From the NCBI GenBank assembly GCA_964538375.1, contig CAZIFQ010000002.1:62001-126000 (forward strand): a stretch of DNA of 64,000 nucleotides, in the 5' to 3' direction. This DNA is from JAUUZQ01 sp964538375. GTDB taxonomy: Bacteria; Bacteroidota; Bacteroidia; Bacteroidales; GCA-2748055. The position numbers and the translations under genes were made by a program. Under the pieces are notes generated by a model that saw only the letters and a program-made list of their open reading frames with translations, searched no databases and was not told the DNA's origin. Positions 1 to 7,617 of this stretch are shown here, one piece after another (the first letter of the stretch is position 1; each line of letters starts with the position of its first letter).

Positions 1-374
1 ATTTATTGTTGCGAATCACGATGGCCTTAGGGTTGTCATATTCCAGTATGGTTGTCATACCATCCGCTTCTATGTCCAGTACTGTAAAGGTTGAATAGCT
101 CATTTGACGCTCACTACATACCGGGAGGGTATTCATGATGATATCAGCAATCTTCTCAGGATCTTTGTGCTCAGCTGTGAAATTGATCGACATTGTTGAG
201 GTAAGCGTTGCCAGCACATTGGCTTTTACCCCATGCCCCATACCATCTGACAAAACAGCGATGGTGCGGTTTTCTTCAATAATTTTCCTACTCAGGAATA
301 CATCACCACAGATTCTTTCGTTCCCGTAATTTCGTTGCTCACAAACTAATTCTATATAGAAAGTGTCATTCATC
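1..374 (-). CDS. SpoIIE-type PP2C serine phosphatase (3' end outside window)
   Basis: The reading frame begins at an ATG at 374 and runs off the left edge of the window, so only about 124 residues are visible. It contains the PP2C/SpoIIE metal-binding signature SDGMGHG, followed by a helix rich in small residues (KANVLATLTSTMS) as in stage II sporulation E-like phosphatases. The gene starts about ten bases after the end of the hydrogenase-like PAS sensor and is probably cotranscribed with it. SpoIIE-type phosphatases are commonly found beside sensory [FeFe]-hydrogenase-like proteins, so a role in signal output from that sensor is a reasonable inference. The substrate cannot be told from this fragment. 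Confidence 0.8.
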
Positions 375-382
375 TGTGGTTC

Positions 383-2227
383 CTATTGCTTTGATTTATA
401 AGACTCAATAATAGAATTCAACATCTTTTCTGTTTCAGAAGCACCTTCTCCAAGAACAAAGCCAATTTGCTGCACCAGGCTAAGGTTTTTGTCCACAACC
501 TCAGTAAGTCGCTTGACAACCTCTTCTTTCTGCACCTCAGGAGATGAAAGGTCCCTTATGACTGCTCCAACGATTTTGTCTTTCCTTATTACAAATACAG
601 ACAAGCTGTATTGCGATTCATTAAAAATGATATCCCGATTTGTAATATTTTCATTGTTAGCGAGAACATAAGTAAATAGGTTATAGATGTTGTACGGTAA
701 GAACTTTTTCAGATCCGCACCTGCCAAACCGGGAATTACCTCGTTGATCTCCAGCGCATCTTCACCAAGTAACTGAATAAAACTCTGATTGGCCTGGTGA
801 ATTTTCAGGGTTTCATCGAGAATCACTACACCCGATGGCAATTTCTGCAGCATCGTTCTCGTAATCTCAGATGCTTCCCTTGCTGCCTGTTTCTCCCGTT
901 GTGCTATTTGTTCTGATTCTTTCAGGGCCTCTTTCGCCTGTGCAAGTTTCTCATTGCTGATTTTCAGCGATTGGATATGATCCTTCCTGCTTCGGGCGGC
1001 ATAAGAGGTACACATCTCTGCTACAGCTAGACCTTGTGCAATGGCTACAGCAAAATCATTGCATGAAGGATATCCGCAGGCACCACAACCTCTTTCAGCA
1101 GTTTCAGAATTGTTTAGCTCATCAAGTATTTGTTTCACCTTCTGTTCTGAGGGATCAGGCAGTCTCTGATCATCGTTTCGAAATTTCCTGCTGAGATCGA
1201 TGTCAGCATATTCCTGTAGTACTTCCTGGTGCTCCAAATCGTTATAAGTTGAAGATCTTTTATTAAGATACTTTACCAATTGACTTCTGCGTAGAAATTT
1301 TTTTCCACCCGGCGAAGTACCCCTTCCCATGATAAATTCCTTGTAGAAAATATTGAAGTGTGATTTGATCTCCGTGATATTCTCCTCGAATTCAACAATG
1401 GCGTCAAATATTAGGTCGCCTTCAACAGTAATAACTTTCGAGCTTAAGATGTGCTGATCAATTTCGGCCGCTTCAAGTATTCCACTTGACAAGGGAAATA
1501 GTGATCCACTGTAAGCAATTGGATCGTCAAACTCGCTGTATTCCAGGTTCTTTTCATCGATCTTGAATTCTTTGAATAACTCCCTGAGTTCAATAAATGT
1601 CAAAACTACATCGATAGGTTCTTCAGCTGACAAACGGACCGCTTCTTCTTTACTTGCGATAAGAGGAGTTATATATACCAGTTTGACATCCTTGCCATGC
1701 TGTTTTCTCACAACCTTCGCTGTGGCAATACATGGAGGCATTATTGGGGCAAGATTTTTAATTAATCCCGGCTTATATTTCTCAATATACATCACTGATA
1801 CCGGACAGTTTGTGAAAAGATAATATTTCCCTTTGCTATTGTCTATCAGGTCCTTATACTGATTGGCCACCAATTCAACACCAAAGGCAACTTCCTGGAT
1901 GATACTGAATCCAAGTTTCCTGAGCATGCTTACAAACTTCCTGTAATCAGTGATATCCGGGAACTCTCCTGCAATAGACGGATCTACAATAGCAGCAATC
2001 TCCTGCTTACTATTCAGAAGTTTCTTGAGTGCTTCCTTTGAATCGCGGATAATGATAGCATTCTCAGTGCAGGCAGCATGACAATTACCGCAACCAATGC
2101 ATCGCTCATGTACAATTCTGGGTTTTGGGTGATCAGGTTGAACTTTTATAGCATTCACCGGACAAGCCCTGACACAGGCATAGCACGCTGTACATTTCTC
2201 CTGGTCTATCTTTAGTAAAGGATTCAT
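383..2227 (-). CDS. Degenerate [FeFe]-hydrogenase-like iron-sulfur PAS sensor protein
   Basis: This 614-residue protein starts with two [4Fe-4S] ferredoxin motifs (Cys 12/15/18/22 and 43/46/49/53). A hydrogenase large-subunit-like domain follows, then an Fe-S domain with CGACGYPSC and a later Cys (about residues 380-405), a coiled coil, and a PAS-like domain near 460-560. This is the layout of sensory HydS-type proteins. The H-cluster region is degenerate: the first motif reads FTNCP with one Cys kept, the second reads ITPLIASKEEA without its Cys, and the third reads FIMGRGTSPGG without either Cys. It therefore probably does not bind a normal H-cluster. It sits between a [2Fe-2S] protein and a SpoIIE phosphatase, divergent from hydCBA, so a redox-sensing role is inferred. 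Confidence 0.85.
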   Translation of the reverse strand: MNPLLKIDQEKCTACYACVRACPVNAIKVQPDHPKPRIVHERCIGCGNCHAACTENAIIIRDSKEALKKLLNSKQEIAAIVDPSIAGEFPDITDYRKFVSMLRKLGFSIIQEVAFGVELVANQYKDLIDNSKGKYYLFTNCPVSVMYIEKYKPGLIKNLAPIMPPCIATAKVVRKQHGKDVKLVYITPLIASKEEAVRLSAEEPIDVVLTFIELRELFKEFKIDEKNLEYSEFDDPIAYSGSLFPLSSGILEAAEIDQHILSSKVITVEGDLIFDAIVEFEENITEIKSHFNIFYKEFIMGRGTSPGGKKFLRRSQLVKYLNKRSSTYNDLEHQEVLQEYADIDLSRKFRNDDQRLPDPSEQKVKQILDELNNSETAERGCGACGYPSCNDFAVAIAQGLAVAEMCTSYAARSRKDHIQSLKISNEKLAQAKEALKESEQIAQREKQAAREASEITRTMLQKLPSGVVILDETLKIHQANQSFIQLLGEDALEINEVIPGLAGADLKKFLPYNIYNLFTYVLANNENITNRDIIFNESQYSLSVFVIRKDKIVGAVIRDLSSPEVQKEEVVKRLTEVVDKNLSLVQQIGFVLGEGASETEKMLNSIIESYKSKQ

Positions 2228-2234
2228 CCTGCTG

Positions 2235-2480
2235 TTATTTGAAAGTTTGCTCTAGTATGTCCTCAATGCTTTCAGCATTCACCTGTTCATACAATTTATC
2301 ACCAATCTTTACCACCGGTCCTTTTGCACAATCACCAAAACAATGGTTTCCTTTCAGAACAACATCATTTTCCAGGTGATTGTCTTTCAGGTATTTCTGA
2401 ATAGTTTTTAGTGTTCCGCCGTTCCCCCTGCTGAAACATGAACTCCCTAAACATATTTCTATTACAATCCGGTTTTGCAT
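2235..2480 (-). CDS. Small [2Fe-2S] thioredoxin-like ferredoxin
   Basis: An 81-residue protein with cysteines at 10, 15, 47 and 51 (CLGSSC and CFGDC). This is the spacing of the thioredoxin-fold [2Fe-2S] domain shared by NuoE, HydC and stand-alone (2Fe-2S) ferredoxins. It lacks the helical N-terminal half of NuoE, so it is only the cluster-binding domain. It is the first gene of the minus-strand set, seven bases before the hydrogenase-like sensor. It probably passes electrons to that sensor or to the divergent HydABC-like complex; the partner is inferred from position only. Confidence 0.85.
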   Translation of the reverse strand: MQNRIVIEICLGSSCFSRGNGGTLKTIQKYLKDNHLENDVVLKGNHCFGDCAKGPVVKIGDKLYEQVNAESIEDILEQTFK

Positions 2481-2502
2481 AGCTTAAGTAAGAATAAGAA
2501 TT

Positions 2503-2556
2503 CAAAGTTAATAAATTCACAATGAATACTTTTACAGATTATTATAGACAAAAGTA
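2503..2556 (-). promoter_or_regulatory. Candidate -7 boxes for the minus-strand sensor operon
   Basis: Read on the minus strand, TACTTTTG (2556-2549) and TAACTTTG (2510-2503) both match the Bacteroidetes -7 consensus TAnnTTTG, about 70 and 23 bases before the ATG at 2480. Neither has a clear TTTG at the expected upstream spacing, so which one is used is unknown. Confidence 0.35.
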
Positions 2557-2653
2557 TGTTTTTTTCTCCAAGAGTAACTTATCGGCTAATTACTTTAGAA
2601 TCAGTATATATAGAGCTAAATTTGTTAATTTTTAAGAATGAGTGTTGTAATAT

Positions 2654-2688
2654 ATGTTATATTTATAACATTGTTTTAGAAATAACAA
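2654..2688. promoter_or_regulatory. Two abutting Rex-like palindromes between divergent hydrogenase-type operons
   Basis: Positions 2654-2671 read ATGTTATATTTATAACAT, with perfect 8-base arms around a 2-base centre. Positions 2671-2688 read TTGTTTTAGAAATAACAA, an 18-base imperfect palindrome with TTGTT and AACAA at the ends. Both fit the 18-base layout of the redox repressor Rex (TTGTgAA-N4-TTcACAA and its TTGTTA-type variants). They share one base and lie 49-83 bases before the hydC start. A weaker copy, TTGTTAA-TTT-TTAAGAA with spacing one base short, lies at 2622-2638. A rex gene sits downstream of the same operon (6921), which supports NADH/NAD+-controlled repression. Binding is inferred. 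Confidence 0.5.
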
Positions 2689-2736
2689 TAAGCTTACTTA
2701 AAGTGAAGCATATTTCAAATTAGATGATTAAAGATA

Positions 2737-3198
2737 ATGGACAAAACACAAGAGATTCTTGATCAATTTCCCCAGGTTACGAGAGATGTACTGATTCCTA
2801 TGCTTCAGGCAGTTCAGGATGAAATTGGATTTCTCACAGAAGAGGCCATTGAAAAAATTGGGATTCACCTGGATTTGCCAGCCAGCAAAATTTACGGATT
2901 GGCTACCTTTTACAACCAGTTTCGCTTTTCTCCAACAGGAAAATTTCACATCCAGGTTTGCAATGGTACCGCGTGTCACCTTGACCACTCAGTAGCCATT
3001 TTGAAGGAATTGCATAAACTACTGGGAATTAGTGACGGAGAGATTACGCGGGATGGAATGTTTAGTCTGGAAGTTTTGGCTTGTATCGGTGCCTGCGGAC
3101 AGTCGCCGGTAATAGCTATCAATGGAGTATACTATCCAAAAGTTAAGCCGAGGATGATAAAAGATATCCTTGAAACAACAAAAATGAAATATAGTTGA
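2737..3198 (+). CDS. hydC: NuoE/HydC-like [2Fe-2S] subunit of NAD-linked hydrogenase-type complex
   Basis: This 153-residue protein has the helical N-terminal domain of NuoE (about 1-70) followed by the thioredoxin-fold [2Fe-2S] domain, with ligands at Cys 75, 80, 116 and 120 (CNGTAC and CIGAC). The motif GLATFYNQF is typical of the family. It is the first gene of hydC-hydB-hydA and ends one base before hydB starts, so the genes are almost certainly cotranslated. In known HydABC complexes this subunit relays electrons next to the flavin subunit. Unlike its two partners, it shows no loss of conserved residues. Two Rex-like palindromes lie just upstream. Confidence 0.92.
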   Translation: MDKTQEILDQFPQVTRDVLIPMLQAVQDEIGFLTEEAIEKIGIHLDLPASKIYGLATFYNQFRFSPTGKFHIQVCNGTACHLDHSVAILKELHKLLGISDGEITRDGMFSLEVLACIGACGQSPVIAINGVYYPKVKPRMIKDILETTKMKYS

Positions 3199-3199
3199 T

Positions 3200-5149
3200 A
3201 TGGTGAATTCAATTAATACACGGGAACTCAGGGAGCTGGTTCAGGAGGTCGCCATAAAACAGTCTTCTGAGTACGATGCAAAACTATCGAAAAGCATTGA
3301 ATTGCTGAGCAGACAGCGGGTTGAAAGACCACTGATTATGATTGGCCTGAATACTTCAGGGCGGATAGCTGGAGGGGACCGCGTTAAGGATGCAGTGGAA
3401 GAGTATGTAACAGAAAGAAATCTGGATGTTGAGCTGGCTGAGACAGGTGCAATAGGATTGGCTTCGAGAGAGCCGATACTGAGTATTCAAATGCCGGGGC
3501 GAACACGTATTCTTTTTGCCGGTCTGAATGAAGAAGATGTTCCGATCATATTGGATGATATTTTTCACCAGATCATTCCTGAAGAGAAAATTCTCGGGCA
3601 GATTAGAAATGAAAAACATGATCCATGGATGGATGTGCCTTTTATAGATGAGATTCCATTTTTTGCCCTTCAGGAACGATTGCTGTTAAGAGATTGCGGG
3701 ACCATTGATCCACTTTCAATTGACGAATATATTGCCAGGGGTGGCTACAGGGGTTTTCTGAAATCAATCAGGTACCATACTTATGAAGAGGTATGCACCA
3801 TGATGCTGGACAGCGGACTTAGAGGGAAATCCGGAAGCGCTTATCTGACAGGAGAAAAATGGAAAGAGGCATACAATACTTCCTCTGACCAGAAATACCT
3901 GGTTTGCAATGCCGAGGAGAGTGACCCTGGCGCATTTATGGATCGTGCACTGATGGAGGGGAATCCACACCAGCTCATTGAAGGCATTTGTATTGCTTCC
4001 TATGCAATCGGGGCCACAAAGGCATATATTTATATACGCTCTGAATATCTTGAATCTATACGTAAACTTGAATGTGCCATTGAAGACGCCCGGGATTATG
4101 GCTTGCTGGGTCACAATATATTTAATAGTGGATTTAATTTAAGCATTTCTATCAGGAAAGGACCGGGGGCTTTCATTTGTGGAGAGGAAACTGCATTGAT
4201 TGCCAGTATGGAAGGCAGGCGGGGAATGCCCCAATCAAAACCTCCATATCCTTCAAGCATGGGTTTTCACCGTAAACCAACTGTCATAAATAATGTTGAA
4301 ACACTTTCTAATGTGCCTCACATTGTAGTGAATGGTCCGGAGTGGTTTGCTGGTGTTGGAAAAGGCCACTGTTCAGGAACTAAGATTTTCTCAGTTTCGG
4401 GAAGAGCCATGCATACTGGTCTGATTGAGATTCCCTTGGGAACGAATCTTAAAACGCTTGTATTTGACATTGCAGGGGGAACACGAGAGGGAAGAAAATT
4501 GAAGGCTATTCATATCGGGGGGCCTTCTGGATGTCTCCTTCCGGCTGATAAACTGGATGTTAAAATATGCTTTGAAGAATTAAAAAAGGCCGGAGCTATC
4601 ATGGGGGCAGGAGGAATACTCATTCTGGACGAAAAGGTGTGTATAGTGGACCTGGTAACCTATTTTATGAACTTCATGAAGCAGCAGAGCTGCGGGAAGT
4701 GCATTCCCTGCCGCGAAGGAACAAAACGAATGTCTGAAATTCTGAATAATATCACCCGAAAAACAGTAGGAGATGATAATCAGGATGCGCTGGAAAGGTT
4801 CAAGAGTCTTACACGGCTGGAAACCCTGGCAGAAGTTATGCGGGACACCTCTTTGTGTGGTCTCGGACAAATGGCTCCAAATCCTTTAACTTCTGCTTTG
4901 AAATATTTCAGAAAGGAATTTGAGGAGCACATTTTTGACAGAAACTGCTCATCGAATGTGTGCAAGGAACTGAGGACCTATTACATTGATGTGGAATTAT
5001 GTACAGGTTGCACAATATGTGCAAAGAAGTGTCCTGAAGATGCAATTATAGGAACTGAAAAACATCCCTATTTCATTGTTTCGGAGAAGTGCACCGGTTG
5101 CGGAATTTGCAAAGACGTATGCAAATTCAGTGCAGTATTTTATAATTGA
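3200..5149 (+). CDS. hydB: NuoF/HydB-like NAD- and FMN-binding subunit, divergent
   Basis: At 649 residues this has the full HydB layout: a thioredoxin-like N-terminal domain, NuoF core (about 150-430), SLBB region, a [4Fe-4S] motif SCGKCIPC, and two C-terminal ferredoxin motifs (CTGCTICAKKC and CTGCGICKDVC). Two departures stand out. The N-terminal domain lacks its [2Fe-2S] cysteines: Ser-53, Ala-84 and Ala-88 stand where relatives have Cys. The FMN loop, normally GRGGAGFPTG, reads GKSGSAYLTG at 209-218, and the nearby acidic motif reads NAEESDPGAF rather than NADEGDPGAF. The fold is clearly HydB, but nucleotide handling may be altered. The gene follows hydC by one base and precedes hydA by 16. 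Confidence 0.9.
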   Translation: MVNSINTRELRELVQEVAIKQSSEYDAKLSKSIELLSRQRVERPLIMIGLNTSGRIAGGDRVKDAVEEYVTERNLDVELAETGAIGLASREPILSIQMPGRTRILFAGLNEEDVPIILDDIFHQIIPEEKILGQIRNEKHDPWMDVPFIDEIPFFALQERLLLRDCGTIDPLSIDEYIARGGYRGFLKSIRYHTYEEVCTMMLDSGLRGKSGSAYLTGEKWKEAYNTSSDQKYLVCNAEESDPGAFMDRALMEGNPHQLIEGICIASYAIGATKAYIYIRSEYLESIRKLECAIEDARDYGLLGHNIFNSGFNLSISIRKGPGAFICGEETALIASMEGRRGMPQSKPPYPSSMGFHRKPTVINNVETLSNVPHIVVNGPEWFAGVGKGHCSGTKIFSVSGRAMHTGLIEIPLGTNLKTLVFDIAGGTREGRKLKAIHIGGPSGCLLPADKLDVKICFEELKKAGAIMGAGGILILDEKVCIVDLVTYFMNFMKQQSCGKCIPCREGTKRMSEILNNITRKTVGDDNQDALERFKSLTRLETLAEVMRDTSLCGLGQMAPNPLTSALKYFRKEFEEHIFDRNCSSNVCKELRTYYIDVELCTGCTICAKKCPEDAIIGTEKHPYFIVSEKCTGCGICKDVCKFSAVFYN

Positions 5150-5165
5150 AAGATATTGGATTACT

Positions 5166-5876
5166 ATGATAAAAATTGAGGTTAATAACAGGACTGTGGA
5201 AGCGAGAAAAGGTGAGACAATTTTGTCGGCACTTAATAATTGCGGGATACACGTACCTACATTATGCAGTATGGCAGAATTATCGCCAACAGGAGCTTGC
5301 AGGATGTGTGTTGTTGAGGTGGAAGGCCATGAAAAGCTTGTTCCGGCTTGTTCATTTCCTGTTAGTGAGTGGATGAAGATAAAAACCCATTCTCCCCGTG
5401 TATTGCGGGCCAGGAAGACCAATGTTGAATTGCTCTTATCGAATCATCCTGATGACTGTTTATATTGTGAAAGAAATGGCAACTGCGAACTGCAAAGTCT
5501 GGCTGAAGATCTGAATGTAAGAAAAAGACATATGCGCGGAGTTAGAAAAGAACTCAAAACAGATTATTCCGGATTTAGTATTGTGAGAGATCCTGAGAAG
5601 TGCATACTCTGCAGCCGCTGTGTAAGGGTTTGTGAAGAAATAATTGGCGTTTCAACCCTGGATTTTGTGAATAGGGGAAACAGACTTGCGATTGATACTG
5701 CCATGGCGAATCCTATTGGCTTTTCAAACTGTATCGATTGTGGACAATGCGTACTAAATTGTCCTACAGGGGCATTGACTGAAAAAACTGAATTTCACCA
5801 CCTGGATGAGGTCTTGTATGATGCTGAAATGATCTCAGTTACAATATACACCGGCAGTTTCTGTATCCCTGGCTGA
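5166..5876 (+). CDS. hydA: HydA-like catalytic subunit, N-terminal part (ends at frameshift)
   Basis: The start is ATG 5166, 16 bases after hydB, giving the NuoG-like N-terminus MIKIEVNNRTVEARKG; an upstream in-frame start would lie inside hydB. Visible clusters are a [2Fe-2S] domain (Cys 34, 45, 48, 62), a His-Cys3 [4Fe-4S] motif (HPDDCLYCERNGNC), and two ferredoxin motifs (CILCSRCVRVC and CIDCGQCVLNC). All are intact. The frame stops at 5874-5876, but homology to HydA continues in the +1 frame from 5842 (QYTPAVSVSLAEAF). One extra base, most simply the A at 5841, separates the halves. Removing it gives one 572-residue protein of normal HydA length spanning 5166-6885. Confidence 0.88.
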   Translation: MIKIEVNNRTVEARKGETILSALNNCGIHVPTLCSMAELSPTGACRMCVVEVEGHEKLVPACSFPVSEWMKIKTHSPRVLRARKTNVELLLSNHPDDCLYCERNGNCELQSLAEDLNVRKRHMRGVRKELKTDYSGFSIVRDPEKCILCSRCVRVCEEIIGVSTLDFVNRGNRLAIDTAMANPIGFSNCIDCGQCVLNCPTGALTEKTEFHHLDEVLYDAEMISVTIYTGSFCIPG

Positions 5877-5886
5877 AGCGTTTGAC

Positions 5887-6885
5887 TTGAAAGGTAAAAC
5901 TGATGTCAAGGGAGTGTTGAATGCAGCTCTGCACAGGATAGGCTTCGATTATGTAATTGATTCCTCATTTGGTGGAGACGTTGTGGTCATGGAACAAGCT
6001 TCTGAATTCGCAGAGAGATTTAAGAAAGAGGAGAACTTACCAATGATTACGACTTCTTGTCCTTCATTCGTTAAATACATAGAACAATTCCGACCCGACC
6101 TGATTCCAAATTTGGCAACGGTAAAGTCACCACACCAGGTGGTTGGAAGCTTGATAAAAACTTGGTTCACCAAACTTAATCACCTTGCACCATCAAAGGT
6201 ACATTCTACATTGATATCTACTTGTACCGCTGCTAAATATGAGGCACATGAATCGGATAATAAGTCAGCCAAAGATGCTGATATTGATGTTGTACTTACT
6301 ACGAGGGAGTTAATTCGTCTGATTAAGCTGAATGGCATAGATCTCCAGACACTTGAACATGAACCTGCTGACGGGCCGTTTCATGCAACAACTTCGGCTG
6401 GGAAATTATTTGCTGTTGCAGGTGGGGAAGCAGAAGCAACATTGAGAACAATTCACTACATATTGGAAAACAAAGAATTGCCTGAAATCAGAATGAGTAA
6501 ATTCAGGGGGACAAGAGATGTAAGAGAAGTAACTGTTGACACACACATCAGGGAGCTGAAAGTGGCATCTGTTAGTGGATTAAAAAAGGCAATAAAGGTC
6601 CTTGAAGATATTGCCAATGGAAAGAAAAGCTATGACCTGCTTGAAATCATGGTTTGTCCGGATGGGTGTGTAGGTGGGGGAGGACAACCCATTCCGCTCA
6701 CGGAACATGACGTGAAGACCAGGATGAAGATGATATACGATACAGATAAAAATGAATCGTTAAATGCAGCTCATAAAAACCTGGCTGTTAGAAAAATGTA
6801 TGAAGAGTTTGCAAAGGCACCTTGGTCTGAAGAGAGCAGGCAAATACTTCATACCAGTTATGCAGAAAGAAAGGTTCTGAAATAG
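5887..6885 (+). CDS. hydA: HydA-like catalytic subunit, H-cluster domain (C-terminal part after frameshift)
   Basis: Homology in this frame begins at about 5842; 5887 is only the first possible internal start (TTG), and no good ribosome site precedes it. The H-cluster cysteines are all present: TTSCP, STCTAAKYE, and both in VCPDGCVGGGGQP. Compared with clostridial CpI, several conserved residues have changed: the proton-transfer Cys-299 is Ser, Glu-279 is Gln (MEQASE), Ser-319 is Ala, Met-353 is Ser and Lys-358 is Ala. Met-497 and Glu-282 remain. The subunit therefore could hold the 2Fe subcluster but lacks most of the usual proton route. It may be a poor hydrogenase, a sensor, or an enzyme of different function. 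Confidence 0.85.
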   Translation: MKGKTDVKGVLNAALHRIGFDYVIDSSFGGDVVVMEQASEFAERFKKEENLPMITTSCPSFVKYIEQFRPDLIPNLATVKSPHQVVGSLIKTWFTKLNHLAPSKVHSTLISTCTAAKYEAHESDNKSAKDADIDVVLTTRELIRLIKLNGIDLQTLEHEPADGPFHATTSAGKLFAVAGGEAEATLRTIHYILENKELPEIRMSKFRGTRDVREVTVDTHIRELKVASVSGLKKAIKVLEDIANGKKSYDLLEIMVCPDGCVGGGGQPIPLTEHDVKTRMKMIYDTDKNESLNAAHKNLAVRKMYEEFAKAPWSEESRQILHTSYAERKVLK

Positions 6886-6888
6886 TCA

Positions 6889-6896
6889 TATATTTG
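6889..6896 (+). promoter_or_regulatory. Candidate -7 box before rex
   Basis: TATATTTG matches TAnnTTTG exactly and lies 25 bases before the rex ATG, just after the hydA stop. No clear TTTG sits at the -33 position. If used, rex can be expressed independently of hydCBA. Confidence 0.35.
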
Positions 6897-6920
6897 TAAA
6901 TTGAATTAATTGCTTTAGAG

Positions 6921-7556
6921 ATGAAATTACCAGAAAGAACAGTTGAAAGAATCAGCGCCTACAGAAGGACCTTGCTGAATTGTCTTTCCAATGGCAAGAC
7001 TCATATTTTTTCGCATGAACTGGCCCAGCTTCATCACAATACTGCCGTGCAGGTAAGAAGGGATATCATGTTTATTGGATACAGCAGTATGCAAAGAAAG
7101 GGATATGATGTAAGTGATCTGATCGATGTAATTGGTGAAATTCTTGATTCAAAAGATGGCTTAAACGTTGCTGTAATAGGCATGGGTAACCTGGGCCGGG
7201 CGGTAACAACCTATTTTATAGGTAAAAGATCGAAGCTTCATATTATCGCTGCTTTTGATGTGGATCCAAATAAAATTGACAGGGTGATATCAGGTGTTAA
7301 ATGTTATTCACTCAATCAATTACAAGAAATTGTTCAGGAGAAAAATATCTCTGTAGGAATAATTACTGTTCCTTCTGACCAGGCCCGGGAGGTAGCTGAA
7401 AATCTATATATGGCAGGCGCAAAAGGGATGTTAAATTTCACTACCGTTCCATTGAATGTTTCTCCGGATGTATATATCGATGAATATGATATGGTAACCT
7501 CACTAGAGAAGGTGGCCTATTTTGTGAAAATGCAAAGTGAGTCGGTAAATTCGTAA
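6921..7556 (+). CDS. rex: Redox-sensing transcriptional repressor Rex
   Basis: This 211-residue protein matches Rex in length and layout. It has an N-terminal winged-helix domain (about 1-75, with the family motif QVRRDIMFIG), a Rossmann NAD(H)-binding domain with GMGNLG at residues 87-92, and the conserved C-terminal stretch GILNF-like (KGMLNFTTVPL). Rex represses fermentative and respiratory genes when NADH is low and is released when NADH is high. Its place directly behind hydCBA, together with two Rex-like palindromes ahead of hydC, suggests it controls this operon. A DUF4139 gene and a TM1266-type regulator follow. Confidence 0.93.
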   Translation: MKLPERTVERISAYRRTLLNCLSNGKTHIFSHELAQLHHNTAVQVRRDIMFIGYSSMQRKGYDVSDLIDVIGEILDSKDGLNVAVIGMGNLGRAVTTYFIGKRSKLHIIAAFDVDPNKIDRVISGVKCYSLNQLQEIVQEKNISVGIITVPSDQAREVAENLYMAGAKGMLNFTTVPLNVSPDVYIDEYDMVTSLEKVAYFVKMQSESVNS

Positions 7557-7617
7557 GATTTATTGATTCACAAAAATCGATTTCGTAACTTCCCTCCTAA
7601 TATTAAAATCAAGCATT

